Positions 17,201-24,900 of a stretch of DNA of 57,535 bases are shown in pieces (position 1 is the stretch's first letter; each line of letters begins with the position of its first letter). The position numbers and the translations under genes are program-made. Source of the DNA: a virus. Under the pieces are notes generated by a model. The model did not search any database. It worked only from the letters and a program-made list of their open reading frames with translations, and was not told the DNA's origin. The DNA is taken from IMG/VR virus record IMGVR_UViG_3300047564_002687, positions 1 to 57,535 of that record; one strand, written 5' to 3'.

Positions 17201-19191
17201 GAGGCGGAGCTTTTGCAAAGGCTTTCATTCTGAATAACGAAATTATAAGTGTTGAGATCGTTAGTAGTGGATTTGGGTATACAAGTCCACCGATACCTTA
17301 TGTTTCTAGAGGATATGATATTATCAAATCTCATAGAAATGCTTCATCTACATTTAAAAAGGAAAGGAATATTATAATTCCATTTACTTTGAGTGTAGAT
17401 AAACAAATTGAGGTTATTGATCCAAGCCTAATCTTCAACGCTCCTTCTTTCCTTTCTGTTGGTTTGCCAGAAGATATTCTGGAATATACCACTACATTAG
17501 GATTTGAAGTATCGACAAGAACTGCTGGTGAACTTACTATAATTGCAATTCCTCAAGAACTTGTTAAGACATATCCAGATTATGTTGTATCATTTGATCC
17601 TTCAGTATTAGTTAATGAGACTTTATGGACTTTACCATCTGAATATAGTGTTTCTATTGGAGCATCACAATCTACCAATTCTGAAGTAACATACACTACA
17701 GAATTTTCTGTTTCTATTGGCGAATCTCTAAGATTCCCAGAAAATATCAATCAATTGGCAACACTTGTCAATATTGATTTCCTCGACACAGATACGGTGT
17801 TGTATGTTACATCAACATCCGGTTTTGATGATTTTGGTTATCTGCAAGTAGGAACAGAAGTTGTCAAATATACTGATAAGCAAGCTGATAGATTCTTTAT
17901 TACGGAAAGGGGAGTATTTGGAACATCCACACCTGCAATTCATCCAATTGGAACTTTTGTATCCACGTTCCTACCAAATATAAACGCCAATAGTGCAACG
18001 TTTAATTATATTGAAGTAGATGATATTTTTGATACCCCTATTCATGCTGGGACAGAAATTTACAGTATTGCCCAAACAAATATAGCACAAAATGTTGATT
18101 TTGTTACTGCGGATGATACAGTAATTAATTATTATCTACAACCAGAAATTTATATTCAAACTAATAGATTTGAATCTGAATTAACAATAAATTACATCTC
18201 TCAGATTCCAATCACAGATTTAACAATCCTAGTTGAAAATGCTGAGGTTTCTCTGTTTACATCTACAGAATCTATAGAGGATGTAGTTATACTGAATGCA
18301 TCTATGTCGAATTTTGCCGACACATCTGTAAATATAACGACACAAGCATTTATTGAATACACTACTGCAAATATAGATTCCTATGATCAAATAACAAATA
18401 CTATACAATCTTACGAAATATTTGATGTCGTAGATACAACGCCAGCAGAATTTGCAATACTCTTCAACACAGAATCTGATCAAAATCTTTCCATTGCTAA
18501 TGTAAACCGTGAAACACAATCTCAAATTGTATTCAATGGAAATATTACCCTATCAAATATCAGTGACCAATTATCATTATTCTTTGAAACTCCATCTTCT
18601 ATAGAGCAACTGTCTGCTAATATAATAGAAAGTGATAGTGAGATTTTACAAATATTTGATCAACCAGTAAATAGTGAAATTAATGTAAGCGAGATAATCC
18701 TCGGTAGTGTTGATGTCATTTCACAAATTATATTTACCCCATTTGACATTGAAATAAATCCAGGAAGTTCCTTAAATATTGTTGATAGGGAAATTTCCGA
18801 ACAACTTACAAATAGGTCATATGAATATGGAGAGATACTAAATGAAGTTGAAATTATTTCTAAACTAGATATTAATATAGAATATGGTAACATTGAGAGT
18901 ATTATTGACGTAATTAATGTTGTAGATAATTCTTCAATTAATGAATTTACTGCTGTTATTAATGTAGGAAATAATTTAAATATTATTCAGCAAGAAATTC
19001 GTAAGCAACCCGAAGATTTACTTCCAGAATACGGAAATATAAATGATACAGTTGAAATTACTAGTATACTAGATATTAATAGAGAATATGGAAATATTGA
19101 GAGCAATATGAATATTACCACTAGACTTGATCGTGCTGCCATTGATGAATTTAATGAGACTATTAATGTAGGAGATATCGAGACAAACTAA
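8203..19191 (+). CDS. gp7: Giant gp7-like baseplate wedge protein, 3662 residues
   Basis: The N-terminus (RRQLPEFISTHYSTFASFLE, then a YYESLE helix) and FYRSKGSEKSIQFIFNSLV (about residues 195-215) match tail proteins of the gp7 type. VHPAGFQLFGE (about residue 1850) matches the VHPVGF of T4 gp7. A YHYH-like domain lies at about 743-855 (FAYDGYPIYGPYAY; NGTYAYFVT). Two CKRD...GGN helical modules lie at about 2046-2151 and 2289-2392, several GxGYxxPP modules occur, and two 68-residue repeats end the protein. T4 gp7 has 1032 residues, so about 1800 C-terminal residues have no T4 counterpart and may be adhesin-like. It follows gp6 by 5 bases. Confidence 0.8.
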   Translation: MTIKLSSLVRRQLPEFISTHYSTFASFLEKYYESLEITGQPLDILSNIANYYDINFYEKNLLQKGTNLSSFVSVNDDEIELDDAIAFPEEYGYVKIDNEICFYTKKEGNTLTGVYRGISASTKLGDLYNKSEFVSSNSENHAVGTYVQNISNLFLFAILKSFEAQYLSSIPEKYLNEKIDKRTLIKNITDFYRSKGSEKSIQFIFNSLVSTDPSDKATIRRPSDLTLRSSDSNWITSYRIKIDVISGNPKNLIGKVLEQSDPYAYAVIESVDVSNKFTDLIIDPTSIVSEFKYYGYTELLSPISSLDQQNFKIEVVSTSAWKSADKSLYIGNEEFDIVEKNVNQFTIKSRSGTSSFSPGSIVYLQKPYEVNGVKFNITGSIYNLRPKTKNPYSVKGDPILQSKFAKSSIDPIVYDASSSSYRWIENQNRERPVIPTLSNLQNQLSSVNANVSAILDDETYFYICSSGYPSYPILADTMLSGNQSLSENNYLKLVRKSPIFSPEIYETNSYDVGIFVDGTLAYSKKSDSFVRTGPIVKTNLINKGFGYKNPPIVLVNGSASKAVAILSGNVVSEIKILTTQSYKKTPSIFITSGRNAALKAVVTNGKLTSIVIENPGEYYVSPPQIIVRDLNGRGKFAECEAVVSNSGKIIGVNIINQGKNYSSNSIVIDVIPQGRDAEAEVEIEKWYYNRYNEIQENNIDYNGGSLVNKKFESKKTYAIVSNPKRLRYSIGDNISSILAEQPTEHSKILGFAYDGYPIYGPYAYQNPLDSESSIVRMNSGYVLNNSRTNGPSIVTHPLGIFDKDYTWVPNLNSGKTFLDQNNGRYCVTPEYPNGTYAYFVTIDSGGEPEYPYIIGKNYYGIPVDSNYNQPITQNDIPSSAKLLDFSSYVNNGINFSALVSEVEKGSIDGFTIDDVNSLHNPGNLLFVNNDGTGGEGFVGSVESVLGENVSYINSKNSVSVLSANSNVYLFDGYNLQEQNTSRVGKIVGDVLFDNTIILEEISDTFDGEEKFDMRDPDTGEIIKILNIFLSKNSTFTANATVSLTDGFNRPDSVVAVGTILESASNQNVLKVLVESGDFSLGIENDALFLQSSVSSDDVGTGIVVLNSLSENIEILNFKYNFAIVKTENPHNLAIGDNVNVSINPDDSSTQKTFFVRKRLFQELKLRDRKIKAKLRDTGIGKFSILSSGTFRSSGTYTTTLGNASVQVVITNNTVSNITILDKGSDFVEDQQLRFDAVLVPDPLDASKQVFLTDFGVYMEKNSVFVCRVDHAGFGIGNTEMKLSIVENISNDDLLSIGKEIVKVLNVDYANKLVSVQRAQNGTIALEHFDGADVSFYDFSYRFNRDSFIPELGTNPTSSPKVYSYDRNSNVLVLYYQYGASLSSTIDISLSNFFKDESFERKDVLISSVGEKKFKLEFSEDNEDNFVVNPNINIQNYYKYIFKTGHPSMYQTYLDFSPSLKYNLITQEKIVGDADPGTNSPNSFVSLKFGFGPALETNTYTSKVLNRFSNYYYFIVASGVTTDNAKLSVVEDPLTGSKNVAYVTSNKFLYELNATPQENGSGEIFYSTSSQNALGLINSLKVNNSGKNYADIPVVIGVEPARSRKALLTAVMNLSGGVDSFIINDSGVGYINPKIILDGDGSQGIFQIALNQNGGVISVKILNGGLGYTKIPKVYVIEDSNKIYLTSKNIGIPKTIEITSSGNNFTTDTTTLPNFTSTYAVLLSDIGDASFSPGRIVNQYDNFNNLIFSGKVSKNGLKRGSNIVRFEQVFGDISKNYPLNGAKIIAILYTNYESEIRSFYDKSGYFGSEKGFTSSVNSNITDSYFYQDYSYVIRSKTPIEIWRSLIKDVVHPAGFQLFGEVVIEANTGIVGQTTQQTLTPIVLTINTGVQSAITINTRTQVTETILSVSDTNVQRGVGRLHFSEFYDDSNIAKEIYLSPNFDGYIDPDNNIQLGTKTFNILDTKSNQPVFPYDENSVIVSLSGVIQEPKVSYTIEGSTITFASAPLGERISEGQSLQSDPFIGRVFGYRTEEDNQKYFKKIKNIFQRSGIWLDAANQIHFNRNFIVEETFGYLNNKYPNLEFNTEKCKRDIGYIIDSFEHDLRFGGNLKTVTSGNFYFNAAEELQFINDELEETKDAYKYAAKLCAAAIRNWDVAFIDDPNTLDPEFEVIVSANSDVITVPSTFGIVEGMYVSSGSQFPSGTKVIEIMNDTNVRVSSNSFANITDEEVFVFDIPIGQVVLPPVGSTEVEFNYNGVIIQTDAELIVSDGITVSITAQIAKLRQVRFSLSRINTGKYVDASNLIYVNREYIIDETISYINLTYPGFSYPSEKKCRRDIGHLIDAVIYHLRYGGNNRLVDYAEKYYFANKLNYINEELTQTVVAFEYSIALMLDAIENPGSPFQTVNYVVASDDVNPLDLCIEVKSTINAYRDLYTFILENGPNLIERNFGEVQKSGNYTELLTFSNYNLIDDEELQLSTQINGVWFASECANVISSLYNLQQSLDQILTSGVDSVDISGPDYFNGETKQFELYTDSNAILKTDPDENLLIFINGVLQRTTSYKILRSENPQQTDIIEFTEAPRWDQNEAQLLLNQGTAVDYFYGFSIGNYQRRTIDKTYFKYESSYRIVSENGYSIDPIFDSRFHLVFVDGVLQRNKIDYNIDQTRIIFKEKLNYYTPATGENLLSNVDIISFSGEKNKDTFIGFDFQPGSYSLTATFDVYDDDNSQDNIYEIITQWNAPSRSYPIDIIDEYGPVGRVLNYVQVNSPYSGVRFTIITDVIREVIQESITLRKDLPYVNDITLSIAAPLIISGNFVVPGPGEYIVGAINVTSGSTVTVPEDTTLISISNITDVNYETNNDGEKILRRANAVHIHDDRRIANKNWRILNKLTANILEGDKIKVDGEEEYRDVLKLPDIVKTTQNNLYTPVSKKTYGNIITSVSDKKPKGSGLRINPILDSQGRIVSLDYGKDDYIRSKLLNLPSRKIGLYPKEIYVDFLSADGNGGGAFAKAFILNNEIISVEIVSSGFGYTSPPIPYVSRGYDIIKSHRNASSTFKKERNIIIPFTLSVDKQIEVIDPSLIFNAPSFLSVGLPEDILEYTTTLGFEVSTRTAGELTIIAIPQELVKTYPDYVVSFDPSVLVNETLWTLPSEYSVSIGASQSTNSEVTYTTEFSVSIGESLRFPENINQLATLVNIDFLDTDTVLYVTSTSGFDDFGYLQVGTEVVKYTDKQADRFFITERGVFGTSTPAIHPIGTFVSTFLPNINANSATFNYIEVDDIFDTPIHAGTEIYSIAQTNIAQNVDFVTADDTVINYYLQPEIYIQTNRFESELTINYISQIPITDLTILVENAEVSLFTSTESIEDVVILNASMSNFADTSVNITTQAFIEYTTANIDSYDQITNTIQSYEIFDVVDTTPAEFAILFNTESDQNLSIANVNRETQSQIVFNGNITLSNISDQLSLFFETPSSIEQLSANIIESDSEILQIFDQPVNSEINVSEIILGSVDVISQIIFTPFDIEINPGSSLNIVDREISEQLTNRSYEYGEILNEVEIISKLDINIEYGNIESIIDVINVVDNSSINEFTAVINVGNNLNIIQQEIRKQPEDLLPEYGNINDTVEITSILDINREYGNIESNMNITTRLDRAAIDEFNETINVGDIETN
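18757..19164 (+). repeat. Two 68-residue tandem repeats at the end of the gp7-like gene
   Basis: Units 18757-18960 and 18961-19164 have exactly equal length. Shared positions include N.G..LNI, EYG.I...VEI.S.LDIN.EYGNIES and INEF/IDEF before an I. A third unit begins with NVGD and is cut by the stop. The units differ at the DNA level, so the duplication is old. Confidence 0.8.
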
Positions 19192-19775
19192 TGGCATTCT
19201 TTCCTCTTTCCAAACCAATACAGGTTTTATTATTTGATGGAACTTTAATTGGAGTAAATAATTTATACTATTATTCTCCAATACTTGATACATACACAAC
19301 TGGACCAAGTATTGGTAATTGGGAATCTTTCGATCTGGAACATAATTGTGAGTCGGGAACAATAAGATTTCAATCCTCAAAAGATATCAATTTAGATTCA
19401 AATCCTCCATTATTGTATATCTCTCCAGTATCAATATTTGATCAAGATTCAACTTTAACATTAGAAACTTTCTTTTCTAGACCAAAATCTATAATAGATA
19501 TCAAAAATACTAAATTAACTGGCATAGTATTGCCATCAATTAATTTATCTGGTGCCTTATTTGATACATTTACATCACCAACTATATTGAGAGTTCAAGG
19601 ATCAAATAATCCTTTACAAAAATTTCCATCATCTGGTAAAATTCTCATAAATAAAGAAGTTATTTCTTACACAGGAAAAACATCAAATACTTTGACAGGT
19701 GTAATCAGAGCGCAAGATGGAACGGTTTCGACAACTCACGCATCTGGTTCATATCTTAGAACGGTGACTATTTAA
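19191..19775 (+). CDS. Hypothetical structural protein, 194 residues
   Basis: The product starts MAFFPLSKPIQVLLFDGTLIG and is mainly beta. It ends with GKILINKEVISYTGKTSNTL and TGVIRAQDGT...H..GSYL, a module also seen in the gp7-like protein and the 970-residue protein at 48513. It overlaps the gp7-like stop by one base (TAATG). The position between gp7 and gp8 suggests a baseplate part; there is no T4 gene here. Confidence 0.7.
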   Translation: MAFFPLSKPIQVLLFDGTLIGVNNLYYYSPILDTYTTGPSIGNWESFDLEHNCESGTIRFQSSKDINLDSNPPLLYISPVSIFDQDSTLTLETFFSRPKSIIDIKNTKLTGIVLPSINLSGALFDTFTSPTILRVQGSNNPLQKFPSSGKILINKEVISYTGKTSNTLTGVIRAQDGTVSTTHASGSYLRTVTI

Positions 19776-19786
19776 ATAAAAACTAT

Positions 19787-19794
19787 TATAAATA
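19787..19794 (+). promoter_or_regulatory. Late promoter TATAAATA before gp8
   Basis: A perfect T4 late consensus, TATAAATA, lies 37 bases before ATG 19832, in the gap between the 194-residue gene and gp8. ATTTAAATAA at 19771-19780 nearby is a weaker match. Confidence 0.75.
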
Positions 19795-19831
19795 AAAAAA
19801 GTTAAACCCCTCCAAACCAACGAGAGACAAA

Positions 19832-21931
19832 ATGGCTGATACTGCTTTAATTACGGATAAGTTTAGAGTTTATAACGCTAAACAATTTCTAGAATCTTTC
19901 GATGAGACAGCATCGACAAACCATTTCTTCTTTGTCGGAAAATCTGCAAATTGGCAGACATTGATTGAATACTATCAATATGACAGTAATAATGGTGCTA
20001 ATGAAGTTACGGTTGGAGATCCTATCAGTATTGAAACTCTGTCTGGATACCCAACAACAACTCATGCAACAGTAACTGCAGTGTTGGACGGAGCAATTCT
20101 GGTGACTGGTTTGGATCCTGCCGCTCTCACAACTCTAAAGTTTGGTTTAAATTTCAGCTGGGATGGTGCTGGTGGTAACGGGGACGCAAAAATTCTAAAA
20201 ATTAGACCAGCAACAGAAGACGAACCACTTCGTCCACTCGATAATCTTGAAGAGAAGTATAATTATTATAGAGAGATTATCGCTGCAAAGAGAATTTATA
20301 ACGATAAACTTGGAGAAGGAGTAGGAACCTCTCCAGATGGAAGTTTTGTAAGACCTGTTGTTAACAGACTTGATTATGGAAAGAATGCTGACATTGGTTT
20401 CACAGATCGCGTAGAACCATATGACATGTGGCGTCATAATTACGCCAACACAAACAATTTCAAGAGACTATCACAAGAATCTGGTCTGTGGCAAGGAACA
20501 GCATCAACTTCAAATCTGGAAATGATTGTTAGATGCCCAGATTACTCCGTTTGGATGTGTATTGACAATAATAGACAAGCTAATGGAGATGGAGCTACTC
20601 CAGACCTCTTTAATGGTCCTTCTACTTCCAGTCCAACACAGCTTCCAGAAGCGGTTGGATATTGTTCTCTAAATGGTGTATATACAACTACTAATGGTTA
20701 TAAGTGGAAGTATCTTTACACTCTATCAATCGAAGAAGTTCTAAGATTCCAATCACAGAAGTTTATTCCTGTGGCACCTTTTGCTGGTGTTTCTGTTGTT
20801 GGACCAGAAGTAGTTACAATTCTTCGTGGTGGAACTGGATATCTTGGTGGCGGAAGTGGCGAACTTTATGCTCCAATCAATGGTGATGGTCAGATTAGCG
20901 ATACTGAAATGAAGATCGCTAAACTCACAATTACAAATGGTGTTATTACAAAAGCTCGTGTTCTTACTACTGGTGGGACAACTCCAGAAACAACTAAGAC
21001 ACCTACCGAATACTCATTTGCAAAGGTTAAATTAGTTCCAGGTGCTGCTTTAGCAGTTCCAGATGGACAAAAGTATGGTCTATACAAAAATGCCACTTTA
21101 ACAACTCTCGCAGTTTTAAACACTGACGTTCCTGCTAACGTATTAAACAGAGGAGATGTTGAGGTTGTAATTCCACCTCAAGGTGGATATGGTGCATCGG
21201 GTAATGTTGGAACAGAAGGTTTTGGCAAATTTATTGAGCAACTCAATGCAAAGAGAGTTATGTGCAATATTCGCCTAACCTTTGCTGAAGGCGCAGGAGA
21301 TTTCCCTGTAACCAACGACTTTAGAAGAATTGGTCTACTAAGAGATCCTCTTGCTTTTGATGGTGCTGGCGGTGCAGTAATTGATAACACAGACGCTCCT
21401 GCTTATGATACAGCTCGTCAAACATATGCTTTAGCATTTAATACTGGAGCTGGAAATACCTATGTTGGTAATTTTACAGTTGATGAAACAATTACTCAGA
21501 CACTTACTCTAACTGGTGGACTTAGTGTTCAAGCAAAAGCAATTGTTACAGAATGGATTCCCAATGATGATGCTGATCCAACTGCTGGTGGTATTTTAAG
21601 ATATTATCAAGATCCAGCACTTCACTCAGCAACAAATGGAAAGGTATATCCATTCTATACTGGAGCCTCAGGTGCTGTAACTGCAGTTAGTGGTCTTACT
21701 GGATCAACTAGCGGTTCACATGGATCAAATGCTCCTGACTTTGCTACAGGAAATACAGCATACAGCGCAACTGCTTTAGGTTTAACTGTAGATTCTGTTG
21801 CATTAACTGCAAAAGATCTATATCCTGAACTTCAACCATATAGTGGAGAAATCATCTATGTTGAAAATAGAAGATTAATTACTCGCGCTATTGACCAAAT
21901 TGAAGATATTAAACTAGTTATTGAATTCTGA
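19832..21931 (+). CDS. gp8: Baseplate wedge protein gp8, expanded
   Basis: The C-terminus (YSGEIIYVENRRLITRAIDQ, then IEDIKLVIEF) matches the end of T4 gp8. The N-terminal half shows FFFVGKSANW, PYDMWRHNYA and a WKYLYTLSIEEVLRF stretch in gp8 order. gp8 sits at the outer part of the baseplate wedge and binds gp7 and gp10. At 699 residues it is twice T4 gp8 (334). The extra part lies between about residues 325 and 660 and includes a GGTGYLGGGSGELY module like those in neighbouring giant proteins. It has its own late promoter. Confidence 0.85.
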   Translation: MADTALITDKFRVYNAKQFLESFDETASTNHFFFVGKSANWQTLIEYYQYDSNNGANEVTVGDPISIETLSGYPTTTHATVTAVLDGAILVTGLDPAALTTLKFGLNFSWDGAGGNGDAKILKIRPATEDEPLRPLDNLEEKYNYYREIIAAKRIYNDKLGEGVGTSPDGSFVRPVVNRLDYGKNADIGFTDRVEPYDMWRHNYANTNNFKRLSQESGLWQGTASTSNLEMIVRCPDYSVWMCIDNNRQANGDGATPDLFNGPSTSSPTQLPEAVGYCSLNGVYTTTNGYKWKYLYTLSIEEVLRFQSQKFIPVAPFAGVSVVGPEVVTILRGGTGYLGGGSGELYAPINGDGQISDTEMKIAKLTITNGVITKARVLTTGGTTPETTKTPTEYSFAKVKLVPGAALAVPDGQKYGLYKNATLTTLAVLNTDVPANVLNRGDVEVVIPPQGGYGASGNVGTEGFGKFIEQLNAKRVMCNIRLTFAEGAGDFPVTNDFRRIGLLRDPLAFDGAGGAVIDNTDAPAYDTARQTYALAFNTGAGNTYVGNFTVDETITQTLTLTGGLSVQAKAIVTEWIPNDDADPTAGGILRYYQDPALHSATNGKVYPFYTGASGAVTAVSGLTGSTSGSHGSNAPDFATGNTAYSATALGLTVDSVALTAKDLYPELQPYSGEIIYVENRRLITRAIDQIEDIKLVIEF

Positions 21932-21951
21932 TAATACCCGAATTTCTTGAC

Positions 21952-21959
21952 TATAAATA
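21952..21959 (+). promoter_or_regulatory. Late promoter TATAAATA before the DUF4815 gene
   Basis: A perfect TATAAATA consensus lies 35 bases upstream of ATG 21995 and 20 bases after the gp8 stop. Confidence 0.75.
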
Positions 21960-21994
21960 AGGTTAGGAACTTAAGTGCGTAACAACAATTTAAT

Positions 21995-24900
21995 ATGGCA
22001 CAAAATACTAACCTTAATGTATCTCCATATTATGACGATTTTGATGGAGATAAAAACTTTTATCGAGTCCTATTTCGTCCAGGAAGACCTGTTCAAACTA
22101 GAGAGTTAACAACTCTCCAAAGTATCTTACAGGATCAAATTGAAAAATATGGGAATTACCAGTTCAAACAAGGGGAGCTGGTAATTCCTGGCGAGGTTGG
22201 TTTAAATACTAGATTAAATTATGTGAAATTGTCTTCAGTTTCTGAAGTTGCTGTAAATGTAAATGGACAAATTGAATTTAAAAAATACGATATTAGTGGG
22301 TTAGAGGGAGAATTTTTAGTTGGATCAACATCCGGAGTTAGAGCTTTAGTTTTATCCAGCACTAAAGAAACCGATTCTAATTCTGATACTCTTTTTGTAT
22401 CTTATGTTTCTAATGGAGATTCAAATACAGAGTCAACTTTCAGACAAGGAGAAACACTAGAAGTTCTAGACGGAGTAAACACTCCAACATTAACTGTTGG
22501 AACAGATGGTGCAGTCCTACCAAATTTTATAACAATTGAAGATGTAGATACTGGAGAAACTAATGTAGTTCCTAGTCCAGCAATTGGATTTGCATCTGGT
22601 GTTAAAATTGAGGAAGGAGTTTACTTTATTAATGGATTCTTTGTGAGAAATTCTCAGCAGTTAATTATTTTAGATCCATACAATAATAAAGCATCTGGTA
22701 AAATTGCTTTTAATGTATTAGAAACTATAGTTACTCCTGAAGAAGATTCATCTTTATACGATAACTCTCGCGGAACTTCTAATTTTTCTGCCCCTGGTGG
22801 ACACAGATTAAAAATAGAATTAATTGCAAAGAAATATTCTTATACTGAAATTTTAGATAAAAACAGTGTAGAATTAATTTCAATCAAAAATGGATTAGTT
22901 GAGAAAAAAATTAGACAGAAAGAATATAATCTTATCGAAGAGACTCTTGCAAGAAGAACTTACGATGAATCTGGAGATTATGTTGTATCAGAATTTGGAT
23001 TTGATATTAGAGAATACTACCAAAAAAATGATAATACTGGACTCTATAAATTAAATTCTAATACAAATTTAGTAAATGGATTAAGTGAAACTGAAGCTTC
23101 TTCAAAATTAATTGGAACGATTGGATCAGGAAAGGCATATGTCAAGGGATACGAATTAGTAAACAAAGAAACTAAGTATGTAACCATTGATAAATCAAGA
23201 GATAGTATTACCAGACCTAATGTAACTATAAAAAATTCTGGTTATAGTTCATTTTACATTACAAATTTATATGGTTCCGTTCCTTTAAATGCAGAGGGTG
23301 TAGAACTTACTGCATATCCAAATGTATACATGTTTGGATCATTAAATGATGGAAATATTGGATTGAATGGATTAGAGAGTGATTATGCAAATTCTGTAGA
23401 TTTGAGAGGTAAATTATTATCACAACAACCAAATAATATTGGACCTGGAGTTAATGCACCAGATTTAGATTTAACTCCAAGTAATATTGGAGTAAAAACT
23501 ATTTTAATAAATCCAAGTGTAGATTATTTGACTTATTCATCTACTTATACTCCTCCAGTAGGAAGTTATATTTACATCATCAAATCCGTTGGATTTGATG
23601 AGACTGCACAAGCAAGTAGAACACTTTTAGTAGAAAAGGTAAGAGTCATTTCTTCTGCTTTTGTGCAATCTAAAAAAGTTAATCCATCAGGAAATTTTAA
23701 TTATATAGAATTGAAAGTAGTTGGAAAGCGCGATGTAGTTGATTCGTTACTTAAAGAATATGATACTGAAGATCCTAATGTGCAAAGAAGAATTTTTATT
23801 AAAGAAAGTGACGCATTTGATATCAATGACACTTTACCCGGAGACTCAGTAAGAGCAAATTATTATTGGGGAACAATTGTAGATTATACAGAAACTTATT
23901 CACCTTTAATTGGTGTATGCAAACCAAGCAATATATCTTTTGTCGAAATTGGTCAAGGATTCAATCCCCTTAAAGATAAAGTAGCTTCAAGAGGAATATC
24001 TGCATCTGGTGAGGAAATCTATAATTCAATTTATAAGTTTGGATATTTTAATCCGGTATTTTTCACCAAAATAATACTGACTTCAAATTTTTCAAATGGA
24101 TTCGATGTTGGTAAGTATATTACTGGTTCTACTAGCGGTGCCTATGGAGTCGTAGAAGGCACTCCAGGTGGTTCATATAGTTCAACTAACACTTTACATA
24201 TTAAAGTCCAGCAAGGTCAATTTGTAGAGGGAGAGACAATTGTAGATGAAGATGGTAATATTGCGAAAATTGCAAAGAGTAATACTTTATCACATTTTGT
24301 TGTCCATCAACAAGGATTTAACTACAATGCAAATTCTGTAATTGTAGTGAACGGAACTCAATTTGATAAATCAAAAATTTCTGTAACTAGAGTATCTGGT
24401 GGTAATTCTATTGCTTACGTTAAAATTGAAGATGATATTGTGAGGGATGTCACATATGTAAATCCTCCACAAGTAAGTGTTACTGAGGGAACAGGATCAT
24501 TAATAACTGCTGTATTGTTTAAAAATACGGTTCATACTTACAATGTTTCAGAAGTAAAATCTTTCTATTCTTCTTTTGGATCAGGTTCAGAAGGTCAAAA
24601 TATTTTTACAGCGGATGTAGAAGTTTCAAATAATCTTTATTCAAATTTTCAAAATATTACAACTTCAACATTTAGTGGAACAAAAGGTTATGATTTCCTG
24701 GAAATAAACTCACTATCCGTTGATCTTGGTCAATTACTAAGACAGGGAGATATTGTTCAATATGTTGAAAATTCTGGTAAAGTGAGAAAGGCAGTTGTCG
24801 TTTATGCAACTTCCTCTAATACAAGTGTAAAATCTAGAGTTTATCTTGATGCTACGTTAAGAGATAATGTAACAAATTCAGTGCTTACAAAAATATATTC

